Below, in pieces: positions 18,305-27,559 of a stretch of DNA of 64,000 bases. Origin of the DNA: an uncultured Bacteroidales bacterium (GTDB lineage: Bacteria > Bacteroidota > Bacteroidia > Bacteroidales > Paludibacteraceae). The first letter of the stretch is position 1, and the number at the start of each line of letters is the position of its first letter. The position numbers and the translations under genes were made by a program. The stretch lies in assembly GCA_902771935.1 (NCBI GenBank), contig CACXYM010000005.1:62001-126000 (forward strand), in the 5' to 3' direction. The notes beneath the pieces were generated by a model. That model saw only the letters and a list, made by a program, of their open reading frames with translations, did no database searches and was not told where the DNA came from.

Positions 18305-19203
18305 TACGCGTCAGGAAAAACGATACGGTTTATAAGGTAAGAACGGAGGAACAACTTCTTCCGTTTCTTATGCAACAGATGAGCGGCAAGAGTCGTAATA
18401 GTACCAAGTCTTTATTAGCGCATCGGCAAGTACTTGTTAACGGAGCTGTTCAGACTCGTCATGATGTGGCATTGCGAGCCGGAGATGTGGTGACGATATT
18501 ATCCGGAAAAGGCAATGTGGAGTTGAAACATCCAAAACTGAAGTTGGTTTATGAAGACGAGTATCTGATTGTGGTGGAGAAAAAGCAAGGTCTGCTTACT
18601 GTTCCTGTGAATGCGGGAAGTAAGGAAATGACGGTTTTTTCGATATTGAAAGGATACGTAAAGAAGCAAAATCCGCGCAATGGTATCTATGTTGTACATC
18701 GTTTAGACCGAGAAACGAGCGGATTGTTGGTTTTTGCCAAAACGCCTGAAATGCAGAATTATATGCGTACATATTGGAAAGAACTGGTTAAGCAACGTAC
18801 ATATATAGCTCTTGCAGAAGGCAGTTTTGCGAAGAAAGAAGATACGATAACAACGTGGCTAACAGAGGATAAACGTAATGCAGTAGTTTATTCGTCTCCT
18901 GTTGATGATGGCGGTGATGTGGCGATTACGCATTATAAGGTTGTTCGTGAGCGGACATTGCCTGATAAGAGTGTGATATCTCAAGTGGAATTGCATTTGG
19001 ATACAGGACGTACGAACCAGATCCGTGTTCATTTGGCATCGATAGGTCATCCTGTTGTGGGTGATAGGAAGTATGGCCACGGCAATACATACAGCCCATT
19101 TGACCGATTGTGTCTGCATGCTCGTGTGTTGGAATTCATTCATCCGGCGACCGAGACGGTAGTTCATTTTGAGACTTCTATTCCGAAGGATTTTCGACGT
19201 TAA
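18301..19203 (+). CDS. RluA-family pseudouridine synthase
   Basis: 300 aa. Isomerises uridine to pseudouridine in rRNA or tRNA. An N-terminal S4 RNA-binding domain (about 20-75) is followed by the RluA catalytic domain with VHRLDRETSGLLVFAK (catalytic Asp136) and the RTNQIRVHLASIGHPVVGDRKYG block. The family resembles RluD, but the target site cannot be assigned from sequence. The ATG at 18301 overlaps the exporter stop as ATGA, which favours it over the GTG two codons earlier and indicates translational coupling. Confidence 0.92.
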   Translation: MIRVRKNDTVYKVRTEEQLLPFLMQQMSGKSRNSTKSLLAHRQVLVNGAVQTRHDVALRAGDVVTILSGKGNVELKHPKLKLVYEDEYLIVVEKKQGLLTVPVNAGSKEMTVFSILKGYVKKQNPRNGIYVVHRLDRETSGLLVFAKTPEMQNYMRTYWKELVKQRTYIALAEGSFAKKEDTITTWLTEDKRNAVVYSSPVDDGGDVAITHYKVVRERTLPDKSVISQVELHLDTGRTNQIRVHLASIGHPVVGDRKYGHGNTYSPFDRLCLHARVLEFIHPATETVVHFETSIPKDFRR

Positions 19204-19266
19204 GTGACTAAAAAATGCTTTTAACTGGCAAAAAATGGCTGAAATTGCATTTTTTTGTCAAAAAAA

Positions 19267-19298
19267 TTTGGACATGTCATAAAAATGTTATACCTTTG
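19267..19298 (+). promoter_or_regulatory. Promoter for the greA operon
   Basis: -33 TTTG 19267-19270, -7 TACCTTTG 19291-19298, spacer 20 bp. It produces a leader of about 135 nt before the small ORF. Confidence 0.78.
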
Positions 19299-19341
19299 CA
19301 CCCGAAAACAAACAAATTTTCATAGTTAAGGTTTAGGTTTT

Positions 19342-19373
19342 ATGGCATCAGGAGGCTGAGAAGTTTCCTGATG
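19342..19373 (+). promoter_or_regulatory. Leader hairpin with overlapping 5-codon mini-ORF
   Basis: An 8-bp perfect stem CATCAGGA (19346-19353) / TCCTGATG (19366-19373) with a 12-nt loop. A possible 5-codon ORF, ATG to TGA at 19342-19359 (MASGG), runs through the left arm. TTTTAAA follows, which is too short for a firm terminator call. An attenuator or a chance stem are both possible. Confidence 0.35.
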
Positions 19374-19439
19374 TTTTAAAGAAAGAGTACACTTGAGAGA
19401 GAGGTGCTTATTTTTTTTACGAATAAGGAAAAGGAAGAA

Positions 19440-19547
19440 ATGAGTAAAACTGATGAACAAAATCCAAATTTAGTACCGGATTTAACGGATACGGAAGAGG
19501 CTCGCAAGGCATTTATAGCATCCGAGATTTTTAATCGTAAATATTGA
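19440..19547 (+). CDS. 35-aa acidic small protein of unknown function
   Basis: Begins MSKTDEQNPNLVPDLTD and ends IFNRKY. The ATG follows a purine-rich GGAAGAA. Net acidic in the first half, with a basic, aromatic end; no membrane segment or signal. It lies between the operon promoter and greA, 10 nt before greA, so it is co-transcribed. The compositionally regular sequence and good spacing suggest a real gene rather than chance, but I do not recognise the family. Confidence 0.55.
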   Translation: MSKTDEQNPNLVPDLTDTEEARKAFIASEIFNRKY

Positions 19548-19557
19548 TACAAAGAAT

Positions 19558-20028
19558 ATGGCAACAACCTACATGACTGCAGAGGGATTGCAGAAACTGA
19601 AAGATGAGCTCCAATTTTTGGAGGGAACAGAGCGTCCGCGTGTTATTGCAGCGATAGCTGAAGCACGTGATAAAGGCGATTTGAGCGAGAATGCAGAGTA
19701 TGATGCTGCGAAAGAGGAACAAGGTCACCTTGAAACCAAAATTGCTCAACTCAAGACCAAAATCATGGACGCAAGAATAATAGATGAGACTACCATCAAA
19801 ACCGATGAAGTTCAGATTTTGACCAAGGTTAAGGTGGAAAATCTCAAGAATGGTCAGCAGAAGACTTATCAATTGGTAACCGAAGATGAAGCTAATATTC
19901 TTGAGGGAAGAATAGCTGTTACCACTCCGATTGCTAAGGGTTTGATGGGAAAGAAAGTTGGTGACATAGCCCAAGTTCAAGTGCCTGCTGGAATTATGGA
20001 ATTTAAGATATTAGAGATTAGTCTATGA
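19558..20028 (+). CDS. greA: Transcription elongation factor GreA
   Basis: 156 aa, normal length. Rescues backtracked RNA polymerase by stimulating transcript cleavage. An N-terminal antiparallel coiled coil (about 1-75) carries the tip acidic residues in GDLSENAEYDAAKEEQ; the C-terminal FKBP-like domain includes GLMGKKVGD. Starts 10 nt after the small ORF and overlaps the HIT gene by ATGA. Confidence 0.96.
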   Translation: MATTYMTAEGLQKLKDELQFLEGTERPRVIAAIAEARDKGDLSENAEYDAAKEEQGHLETKIAQLKTKIMDARIIDETTIKTDEVQILTKVKVENLKNGQQKTYQLVTEDEANILEGRIAVTTPIAKGLMGKKVGDIAQVQVPAGIMEFKILEISL

Positions 20029-20432
20029 CCATTTTTACTCGCATTATCAAAGGCGAAATACCGAGTTACAAGGTAGCGGAAGATGCTCGCTACTATGCAT
20101 TTTTGGACATTAATCCTCTCAAGAAAGGGCATACTTTAGTGATTCCGAAATTGCCAGAACCTGAGGCAGATTACATCTTTGATTTGGATGATGATTTGTT
20201 AGCGGGCATGATGGTTTTTGCCAAGAAGGTGGCTGCAGGCATTAAAGCGGCTACGGGTTGCAAGCGCGTAGGTGTAGCAGTACTAGGAATGGAAGTGAAC
20301 CATGTTCATGTTCACTTGATTCCGTTGGATTCGGAAAAAGATATGCTTTTCAGCAATCCGAAACTGCAATTACCTAGTGCAGAAATGGCGTCGATAGCTA
20401 ATTCTATCGCACAAGCCATTGATCCTGTTTAA
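20025..20432 (+). CDS. HIT-family nucleotide hydrolase
   Basis: 135 aa. Histidine-triad protein of the HinT/Fhit-like group, hydrolysing nucleoside phosphoramidates or adenylates. The triad HVHVHLIPL lies near residue 93; the N-terminal block IFTRIIKGEIPSYKVAED and the DINPLKKGHTLVIPK segment are typical. Coupled to greA through a 4-nt overlap. Its stop codon overlaps the stop of the convergent DUF2147 gene. Confidence 0.93.
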   Translation: MTIFTRIIKGEIPSYKVAEDARYYAFLDINPLKKGHTLVIPKLPEPEADYIFDLDDDLLAGMMVFAKKVAAGIKAATGCKRVGVAVLGMEVNHVHVHLIPLDSEKDMLFSNPKLQLPSAEMASIANSIAQAIDPV

Positions 20433-20860
20433 TTGGCTTTAATCCACGTTTGGTTACGCCCAAGGAATCCGCGTTTATCAAGGCTGCCTCTTAAAACAAA
20501 GCGGCCTTCTTTTAAGTAAATTTTGCCGTAATAGAACTTTCCGGATTCTGGATCCAAGACTTGTCCCTCGCGTAATTCGCCATCAATTGCTTTCATATTG
20601 CGAATAATCACCAATCCCTCCAAAGGTTTGTTATGATCTTCTCCCTCGCACTTGTCGCATACTTGGCCGGAAGGCCCTACTAACATCTTGGCAATTTTGC
20701 CATAATATAGTCCATTAGAGCCTTTGTATATTTCTACGATGGAGAAATTGTCTCCTGTTTTGTCGTCGACGGTTTTCCATTTTCCGACGATTTGATCCAC
20801 TTGACTAAAAAGGCTAATCGGCAATATTAATAGTGCCACAAAAATACAGAAATGTTTCAT
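20429..20860 (-). CDS. Secreted DUF2147-like protein
   Basis: 143 aa. A signal peptide (MKHFCIFVALLILPISLFS, cleavage near residue 19) is followed by a compact beta-rich domain beginning IVGKWKTVDD and containing GLYYGKIAKML, a CxxC pair (CDKC) and the LEGLVIIRNMK block. The pattern matches DUF2147, an uncharacterised envelope family. It has its own promoter, interleaved with that of rdgB. Confidence 0.8.
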   Translation of the reverse strand: MKHFCIFVALLILPISLFSQVDQIVGKWKTVDDKTGDNFSIVEIYKGSNGLYYGKIAKMLVGPSGQVCDKCEGEDHNKPLEGLVIIRNMKAIDGELREGQVLDPESGKFYYGKIYLKEGRFVLRGSLDKRGFLGRNQTWIKAN

Positions 20861-20880
20861 ATTCGTTTAATTTTTGGTGC

Positions 20881-20912
20881 AAAAGTAGTGTTTTATTTGC
20901 AAATGTGCAAAT
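20881..20912 (-). promoter_or_regulatory. Promoter for the DUF2147 gene
   Basis: Minus strand: -33 TTTG 20909-20912, -7 TACTTTTG 20881-20888, spacer 20 bp. Its -33 lies inside the spacer of the rdgB promoter. Confidence 0.75.
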
Positions 20913-20928
20913 AATATAGTACTTTTGT
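20897..20928 (+). promoter_or_regulatory. Promoter for rdgB-porZ
   Basis: -33 TTTG 20897-20900, -7 TACTTTTG 20921-20928, spacer 20 bp. Interleaved with the opposing DUF2147 promoter over 16 bp. Confidence 0.75.
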
Positions 20929-20952
20929 GGGCATATTTATGAAAATCGTAAT

Positions 20953-21552
20953 ATGAATTCATCGAAATCATTAGTTTTTGCATCCAATAATGCGCATAAA
21001 TTGGAAGAAGTACGTCGTATCTTATCTCCTCGTGAAGTGTTAAGTCTAAATGATATAGGTTTTTATACCGAGATAGATGAAACAGGGATGACCTTGGAGG
21101 AAAATTCCATGATTAAGGCAGAATCTGTGTATAATTGGCTTCGGGCCAATCAACGTGCGGACGAATTCGATGTTTTTGCAGATGATACTGGATTGGAAAT
21201 AGAAGCTCTCAACGGACAGCCGGGCGTGTTCACTGCTCGCTGGGCAGGCGAACCGGTGTGTGATGCAAATAATAGAAGGAAAGCGCTTAGTGAACTGGCA
21301 GATAAGACTAATCGTAATGCCCGTTTCCGTACGGTTATTACGCTCATTCAAAGAGGAGAAAAACAGCAAGTGGTAGGAGAAGTTCGAGGTGTTATTGCTA
21401 AGAAGGAAGCCGGAGGAAACGGATTCGGATATGATTCACTTTTTATTCCTGAAGGATATGACAAGACCTTTGCCCAATTGCCAGCTGAGGTGAAAAATAG
21501 TATTAGCCATCGTGCTCGCGCGTTGGCAGAATTGGCTAAAATAATCAAATAG
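20953..21552 (+). CDS. rdgB: Non-canonical purine NTP pyrophosphatase (RdgB/HAM1)
   Basis: 199 aa. Hydrolyses dITP and XTP to the monophosphates, cleaning the nucleotide pool. HAM1 motifs: FASNNAHKLEEV at the start, ADDTGLEIEALNGQPGVFTARWAG, GNGFGYDSLF and SHRARALAEL. Seven nt before porZ, apparently in one transcript; that pairing has no obvious functional reason. Confidence 0.95.
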   Translation: MNSSKSLVFASNNAHKLEEVRRILSPREVLSLNDIGFYTEIDETGMTLEENSMIKAESVYNWLRANQRADEFDVFADDTGLEIEALNGQPGVFTARWAGEPVCDANNRRKALSELADKTNRNARFRTVITLIQRGEKQQVVGEVRGVIAKKEAGGNGFGYDSLFIPEGYDKTFAQLPAEVKNSISHRARALAELAKIIK

Positions 21553-21559
21553 AGTACTT

Positions 21560-23875
21560 ATGAAACGACCATTTGTTATATTATTGTTTTCTATAATCCT
21601 TGCAACGTTGCCGGTTGCGGCAAATGATGAGTTCATGGAACTTGATAAGTGGCGGCTACATCCTGCGTATGCTAATGTTAATTCAATAGCCGCATCGAAT
21701 GATAAGATTTATGCACTGTCTGAGGGTGCTCTTTTCTCAGTGAACAAAAAGGATGAAACAATAGAATACTATAGCAAATTAGATGGACTATCAAGTGCGG
21801 ATATTCAGTTGATTGCATTTAACAAGATTGCAAATAAACTGGTTTTGGTCTATCGTAATGGTATGGTTGATTTGGTCAAGGATAGACAAATTGCGTCCTT
21901 GTCCGACTTGTATTTAAAGCGAGAAACATCCGAAATTTCATTCAATAGTATTACTCTGTACGATCAGTATGGATATCTTGCGACGTCAACGGGAATCATA
22001 GTTGTTGACCTTAAAAAGGATGAGATAAAGGATACGTATTACATTGGGGACAATGCTTCGGACGTAAATGTTCGGGCAATCGCTTTCTGCAAGGATAGTA
22101 TTTTTGCTGTATCAGATTCGCTGCTATACAAAGGGGCTATCAAGGATAATCTAATAGACTATCGTAATTGGAAAACAGCCTTACTGCCGCAGAAAGAGAA
22201 TGTTCAATCATTAGCCGTTTTGAATTATCCGTATTTGTTGCAAAACAATACTTTGTACCGCTATGATGCAGGTTCGTGGCAGGAAGTTACTGATACAAAG
22301 TATCGTTGGATACGGACGAATGGAAATCAGATACTTGCTGAAACGACATCCAATATGCTTGTTGCTATCCATACCGATGAATCTGTAAAAAACCTAACTG
22401 ATGAATTTAGGGCATATGATGCAATTTGTGAAAATGGTCAATATTGGTTGGCTGCAGGAGGTGTTGGCTTAATGCGCTATACCTCAGACGGATTTCAACA
22501 ATTTCTTCCGAACGGACCTATCTGTAATTTGCCATATCGTTTGCAGTTCTTTGGCGAAACATTGATGATGACCCAAGGCGGAAGATGGGCCAGTGCTTTC
22601 CGCAGAGCAGGACATGTAATGTGGTATGACAATGTAAATAAATGGCAAGCAATCACACAGGATCGTATTGCGGCAAAAATATCGAATTGGGTTATGGATA
22701 TTATGAATTACGCTGTGGATCCTAATAACAGCAACCATTTCTTTGCAACTACTAACGGATCCGGACTAGTGGAATTCTTGAATGGTGAGGCCATCAAACT
22801 ATATACAGAAAAGAATAGTACTTTACGTTCCGATTTGGAGAATGACGATACTCCTTACTATCTTCGTACTGATGGTGCGTTGTATGATGCGGATGGAAAC
22901 TTGTGGGTTCTCAATACAGGTTCGCGAGGATATCCAATCAATATATTGTCGCCTGATGGTGTATGGCATGGGCTACCTTTGCGCAGTGGAGGTCAGTATA
23001 TCACACTTACTACCCCTGCCCCTCTTATTGCTGATAGGAAGTATCCAAATAGTAAATGGCTCTTGGATTGCCGTAGTACTCAGGGAGTTATTTTAATAGA
23101 TGATAATGGGACCCCATTTATATCATCGGATGACCATGTCATGAAAAGAAATACTTTTGTGGATCAGAATGGCACATCTTTCTCTCCTGAGAAGTATTTT
23201 ACATTAGCGCAGGACAAAGATGGCATCCTATGGGTAGGTACTCAAGCCGGACTATTCTTAATAGAGACAGCAGAAGGCTTCCTTGAATCGGCTGCATGCA
23301 AACGTGTCATCATCAGTAGGGAAGATGAGGAGACGCAGTTGGCTGATTACTTGCTGGCAGATGAACAGATTAATTGTATTGTTGTTGATGGCGGAAACAG
23401 AAAATGGATTGGAACCGCTGCGTCAGGACTATTTTTAATGTCTTCAGACGGGTTGGAGACTATCCATCATTTTACAGTGGATAATTCCCCACTACCGTCC
23501 AACGAGGTATTATCTATTGCTATTCATCCGACGACAGGTGAAGTGTTTATCGGTACGGCCAGTGGACTCGCCTCATATCGTGGTGATGCATCTGACCCAG
23601 AAGAGAATTTTGATGAGGTTTATGCTTATCCCAACCCTGCACCGCGCGATTATGCAGGATCATTTACGATTGCCAGATTGATGGATAATTCTGTAGTCAA
23701 TATTATTGATGCAGGAGGTAATCTGGTTTGTAAAACAAGATCCAATGGAGGAATAGCTGTTTGGGATGGAAAGAACTTAAATGGCGAACGTGTTGCATCG
23801 GGCATCTACACCGTTTTATGTAACGGAGAAGATGGAGCACATGCGGTGACCAAGATTTTCATCTTGACCAGATAA
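21560..23875 (+). CDS. porZ: PorZ-like T9SS beta-propeller protein with C-terminal sorting domain
   Basis: 771 aa. A signal peptide (about 1-21) is followed by tandem beta-propeller blades of the two-component-regulator-propeller type and a C-terminal Ig-like type IX sorting domain (about 690-771: YAYPNPAPR, then NLNGERVASGIYTVL). The N-terminal LDKWRLHPAYANVNSIAAS block is characteristic of PorZ, an outer-surface component of the T9SS attachment complex in which PorU acts as sortase. Its presence implies a working type IX secretion system elsewhere in the genome. The name rests on domain order and the N-terminal block, not on alignment. Confidence 0.85.
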   Translation: MKRPFVILLFSIILATLPVAANDEFMELDKWRLHPAYANVNSIAASNDKIYALSEGALFSVNKKDETIEYYSKLDGLSSADIQLIAFNKIANKLVLVYRNGMVDLVKDRQIASLSDLYLKRETSEISFNSITLYDQYGYLATSTGIIVVDLKKDEIKDTYYIGDNASDVNVRAIAFCKDSIFAVSDSLLYKGAIKDNLIDYRNWKTALLPQKENVQSLAVLNYPYLLQNNTLYRYDAGSWQEVTDTKYRWIRTNGNQILAETTSNMLVAIHTDESVKNLTDEFRAYDAICENGQYWLAAGGVGLMRYTSDGFQQFLPNGPICNLPYRLQFFGETLMMTQGGRWASAFRRAGHVMWYDNVNKWQAITQDRIAAKISNWVMDIMNYAVDPNNSNHFFATTNGSGLVEFLNGEAIKLYTEKNSTLRSDLENDDTPYYLRTDGALYDADGNLWVLNTGSRGYPINILSPDGVWHGLPLRSGGQYITLTTPAPLIADRKYPNSKWLLDCRSTQGVILIDDNGTPFISSDDHVMKRNTFVDQNGTSFSPEKYFTLAQDKDGILWVGTQAGLFLIETAEGFLESAACKRVIISREDEETQLADYLLADEQINCIVVDGGNRKWIGTAASGLFLMSSDGLETIHHFTVDNSPLPSNEVLSIAIHPTTGEVFIGTASGLASYRGDASDPEENFDEVYAYPNPAPRDYAGSFTIARLMDNSVVNIIDAGGNLVCKTRSNGGIAVWDGKNLNGERVASGIYTVLCNGEDGAHAVTKIFILTR

Positions 23876-23890
23876 TTTAATGTGTTTGTG

Positions 23891-24475
23891 TTAATGGATT
23901 AATCGTAGGAATTCGTTCCGTGTTTCGGGACGAGTGAATGCTCCGGTAAAATCCGATGTGGTAGTGATGCTGTTTTGTTTTTCAGTGCCACGCATTTTCA
24001 TGCATAAATGTTCAGCTTCTACAACCACCATGACGCCTAAAGGATCAAGCGTACGTTGAATGCAGTCCTTAATCTGGGTTGTCATGCGTTCTTGAATCTG
24101 CAAGCGACGAGCATATACATCCACAACTCTTGCTATTTTGCTAAGCCCTGTAACGCGTTTTCCATTAGGAATATATGCAATATGTACTTTACCGAAGAAA
24201 GGTAATAAATGGTGTTCACATAGTGAGTAGAAGTCAATATCCTTTACGACGACCATATGACGATAGTCATCTTCAAATAATGCAGAGCGCAAGATTGCGT
24301 CTGGATCTTCCTTGTATCCCTTGGTCAAATATTGAAAAGCTTCGCCAACTCGTTCCGGAGTGCGTTGTAATCCTTGGCGTGTAACATCTTCTCCCAACCC
24401 TGTAATAATCGCAGAAACATGTTCAGCGATACTTTTCGTTATGGTCTTATCTTCCTTGAATACTTGTAAGTTCAT
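23891..24475 (-). CDS. folE: GTP cyclohydrolase I
   Basis: 194 aa. First step of tetrahydrofolate (and pterin) synthesis. FolE core with zinc and active-site residues in [35 protein letters not shown] and the CMKMRG block near the end. Last gene of the gyrB operon; its ATG overlaps the SPOR-protein stop (ATGA). Convergent with porZ, 15 nt apart, without a visible terminator. Confidence 0.96.
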   Translation of the reverse strand: MNLQVFKEDKTITKSIAEHVSAIITGLGEDVTRQGLQRTPERVGEAFQYLTKGYKEDPDAILRSALFEDDYRHMVVVKDIDFYSLCEHHLLPFFGKVHIAYIPNGKRVTGLSKIARVVDVYARRLQIQERMTTQIKDCIQRTLDPLGVMVVVEAEHLCMKMRGTEKQNSITTTSDFTGAFTRPETRNEFLRLIH

Positions 24476-24924
24476 TTTTTTATAGTTACTTGATCACGTA
24501 CAACATAAGTATCTCCCATTAATTCAGGGAACAATTGTACAAAATTAGTTTTAAACTCTTGTGCTTCTACGTAGGTCTCGAAATCGCCAACACGTACTTT
24601 CCAGAATGGTGGTACGTAGGAAACATAGATGGGCATATCCAATTTGGATTGCATATCTTTTTCCAAACGCATAGCTTCTTGTTTAGCCAGTTGTTGGTGA
24701 TTGGATGAGTAAATTTGTACACGGTATCCCGCCATTTCAACTACTTGAGATGATTTGCCGGTAGTTTTCTCGCGCAGCAGTCGTGCTACGGATTCGCTTT
24801 GGTACACTTGAACATTTGGCATTTCATCCGTTATCAAGGTGTCCTGTACGACTACGGCTATACTGTCGTCTGCATAACTATACATGCCGAAGGCGAGGCT
24901 GACTATAAATAGAATTTTTTTCAT
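24472..24924 (-). CDS. SPOR-domain envelope protein
   Basis: 150 aa. A signal peptide ([13 protein letters not shown], about 18 residues) is followed by a short low-complexity segment and a SPOR domain (about 68-140: [16 protein letters not shown], then [17 protein letters not shown]). SPOR domains bind denuded peptidoglycan strands at septa. The frame is open 44 codons further up inside the kinase gene, but the signal peptide fixes the start at 24924. Coupled to folE by ATGA. Confidence 0.87.
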   Translation of the reverse strand: MKKILFIVSLAFGMYSYADDSIAVVVQDTLITDEMPNVQVYQSESVARLLREKTTGKSSQVVEMAGYRVQIYSSNHQQLAKQEAMRLEKDMQSKLDMPIYVSYVPPFWKVRVGDFETYVEAQEFKTNFVQLFPELMGDTYVVRDQVTIKK

Positions 24925-24928
24925 GCTA

Positions 24929-26602
24929 TTAATATCTAAATGAACTACCACCAACGAATTCACGCAAGAACGATGTAGGTGGAATTTCTCTTTCGGGAAT
25001 GGACTCAAAATAACTGAGGAAAGTGAGCATTCTGTGTGCCTCACCATACTCATCACAATATTTGGGAACTTCGGCCAGAATAGGTTCTGCGTGACGTTTT
25101 AATACAGCCAACTCAAAGAGTAGGGCTGAGTTGAACATCACATCTGCATTTTCTTGGAATGGATATATCCATTTTTCTTCGCCACGGCGTACACTTGGAC
25201 AACGGGCTATGGTCTCGCGAGCTGAATAGTTACGGTAACGATAGTCACGCACAATGCGTCTTATTAGACGTAAGTCAGTAGTAGGTATCCAGTTGTGGTT
25301 ATCCAAGTTGACGGTAGTCATTGGACTGACAAAGATGCGGAAAGTGGCATCTTTTGGTGTGTTGGGGAGTAATAAAGGATTAAGTGCATGTAAGCCTTCC
25401 AAAATGACGATGGTATCTTTTTCCAATTTTAGTGTATTACCCTTGTATTCGCGCTTACCTGTTTCAAAATTGTAGGTAGGTATTTTGACTTCTTGTCCGT
25501 CTAATAATGATTTAACCTGTTCTTGTAAAAGAGGTAAATCTACCGCTTTGATGTGCTCAAAATCCCAATCTCCGTTTTCGTCTTTAGGTGTATCCTCACG
25601 ATTAACGAAATAATTATCCAATGACAGAACTACAGGACGAATGCCATTGACCATCAGTTGGATAGTAAGACGTTTAGAGAATGTGGTTTTTCCAGATGAA
25701 GAAGGTCCGGATATTAGCACAAAACGTGGCAGGTTCTCTCTTCCAACAATCATATCTGCTATTTGAGCCACTTTCTTTTCGTGCAAAGCTTCACTAAGCT
25801 TAATCATCTCAAATGATCGGTTGTTTTTACATGCCTTATTGAATTCTCCTACATTGCTGATGCGCAGCAGTTTATTCCAACCTATAAACTCTTTGAAGAT
25901 ATCAAACATCTTATCTTGTTGCACGAACTCTTCCAGTCTATTTGGATCCTTTCTGCAGGGTATACGCAGCAGCATGTCGTCATAAAGAGGCTCTAATTCA
26001 AAGATGTTCAGATAACCTGTTGAAGGCATTAATACGCCGTTGTAATAATCGATATACTCACCAATACGGAAGAATCGGCAGTAAGGATTACCCAAAGTTT
26101 CCAAGAGTGAGGATTCGTAGTCTGGACGCTCGTGAAAAAGTTGCATCACCACTTTAGTTTGTTTTTCTTCTACGATGATAGGGCGGTCTTCTGCAATAAT
26201 TTTTTGCATCCGTTCTTTGATGGCAGCAATCATCTCATGAGAGAGTTGGATTTTGCCGCCTTTATTATCACGCAGCGTGCAGAAGTAGCCTTTGGATATC
26301 GGGTGCTCAATTCGTAGAGACCATTCTGGGTAAAGTTCATTGACGGCACATCCCATCACCATGCAAAGTGTACGAACATAAACACGCATACCGTCGGCAC
26401 AGCTTGCATCGATAAACTCCACATCTTTGGGTTTGTAGACGATATAGCGCAAGTCGTGTACCTTATAGTTGACGCGAGCGGCAATGACTGGGTATTTCAG
26501 GTGGATACCGGATTGTCGGTAAAAGTCCATGATTGACGTCCCGCGTTCAACTTGATACGACAATTTGTTGTTTTTGCAATACAAAGCGATAGTCTGTGTC
26601 AT
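24929..26602 (-). CDS. TGS-domain uridine kinase-like protein
   Basis: 557 aa. An N-terminal TGS-like segment (about 1-60) and a threonyl-tRNA-synthetase-like middle domain are fused to a C-terminal uridine kinase/phosphoribulokinase domain with P-loop ISGPSSSGKTTFSKRL and the SLDNYFVNREDTP substrate motif. This architecture is common in Bacteroidota and Clostridia; by the kinase domain it should phosphorylate a nucleoside such as uridine, while the role of the N-terminal half is unknown. ATG 26602 is chosen over an in-frame TTG two codons earlier. Confidence 0.87.
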   Translation of the reverse strand: MTQTIALYCKNNKLSYQVERGTSIMDFYRQSGIHLKYPVIAARVNYKVHDLRYIVYKPKDVEFIDASCADGMRVYVRTLCMVMGCAVNELYPEWSLRIEHPISKGYFCTLRDNKGGKIQLSHEMIAAIKERMQKIIAEDRPIIVEEKQTKVVMQLFHERPDYESSLLETLGNPYCRFFRIGEYIDYYNGVLMPSTGYLNIFELEPLYDDMLLRIPCRKDPNRLEEFVQQDKMFDIFKEFIGWNKLLRISNVGEFNKACKNNRSFEMIKLSEALHEKKVAQIADMIVGRENLPRFVLISGPSSSGKTTFSKRLTIQLMVNGIRPVVLSLDNYFVNREDTPKDENGDWDFEHIKAVDLPLLQEQVKSLLDGQEVKIPTYNFETGKREYKGNTLKLEKDTIVILEGLHALNPLLLPNTPKDATFRIFVSPMTTVNLDNHNWIPTTDLRLIRRIVRDYRYRNYSARETIARCPSVRRGEEKWIYPFQENADVMFNSALLFELAVLKRHAEPILAEVPKYCDEYGEAHRMLTFLSYFESIPEREIPPTSFLREFVGGSSFRY

Positions 26603-26608
26603 AATCAA

Positions 26609-27559
26609 TTAATTAAAGTCAATAATATGGTGAATAGAAACGATTCCGATTATTTCTTCTGTATTGGGTTTCTCTGTTACAGCTAACGTAGTAATGTTAT
26701 ACTTGTCCATTATTGCCAAGGCATCGGATAGTAATGCCTCTTTATGAATATGCTTGTAGGATGGTGTCATGACATCTTGTGCAGTAACGTGCAAATCATC
26801 ATATTTCTGAATAGCACGCCGTAAATCTCCGTCTGTAATGATGCCAACGCATTTTTTATCGTTGTAAACCATAGTCATACCAAGATGTTTCTCCGACATT
26901 TCGTGAACGACTTCCTTAAACGGAGTGTCAGTAGAAACTCGCGGCACATCTGTTGTCATTAGGTTCTTAACTCTGCCTAATAATTGACGTCCGAGAGCGC
27001 CTCCAGGGTGATATACGGCAAAATTTTCTGCTTTAAAATGATGTTTCTCCATCAGGCACACCATCAAAGCATCGCCCATTAGAGCTGTTGCTGTAGTAGA
27101 TGTTGTTGGAGCCAATCCTAATGGGCAGGCCTCTTTATCCACATGAATAGACAATACCAAATCAGCTTCTTGTGCCAGACGGGAAGATACGTCCCCGGTC
27201 ATGGCGATGATGGTACATCCTAGTTTGCGTACCGGCTCTATCACGTTAATAATTTCGCTGGAGGATCCACTATTACTAACCAAGAGCACGACATCTTTAC
27301 CATTTACTATGCCCAAGTCTCCGTGCACGGCTTCTGCAGCATTGACGAAAACGGCGGGTGTACCGGTAGATGCTAACGAGGAGGCAATCTTATGGCCGAT
27401 AATACCTGTTTTGCCAATGCCCATAACGACCAATTTGCCCTGACATTTCTGAATCAGATCTATGGCCTTGTCAAAACTTGAATCAATAGAGGTTCCTAAT
27501 TTATGCAGCTCCTCTATTTCTGCTTCAAATATTTGTTTAGCTCTTTGCGAATACGTCAT
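26609..27559 (-). CDS. kdsD: Arabinose-5-phosphate isomerase (Kdo pathway)
   Basis: 316 aa. Converts ribulose-5-P to arabinose-5-P, the first step to Kdo for lipopolysaccharide. An N-terminal SIS sugar-isomerase domain ([19 protein letters not shown], then EAVHGDLG) and two C-terminal CBS domains (about 205-316). It overlaps kdsA, which uses its product, by 23 nt, which strongly supports the assignment. Confidence 0.95.
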   Translation of the reverse strand: MTYSQRAKQIFEAEIEELHKLGTSIDSSFDKAIDLIQKCQGKLVVMGIGKTGIIGHKIASSLASTGTPAVFVNAAEAVHGDLGIVNGKDVVLLVSNSGSSSEIINVIEPVRKLGCTIIAMTGDVSSRLAQEADLVLSIHVDKEACPLGLAPTTSTTATALMGDALMVCLMEKHHFKAENFAVYHPGGALGRQLLGRVKNLMTTDVPRVSTDTPFKEVVHEMSEKHLGMTMVYNDKKCVGIITDGDLRRAIQKYDDLHVTAQDVMTPSYKHIHKEALLSDALAIMDKYNITTLAVTEKPNTEEIIGIVSIHHIIDFN

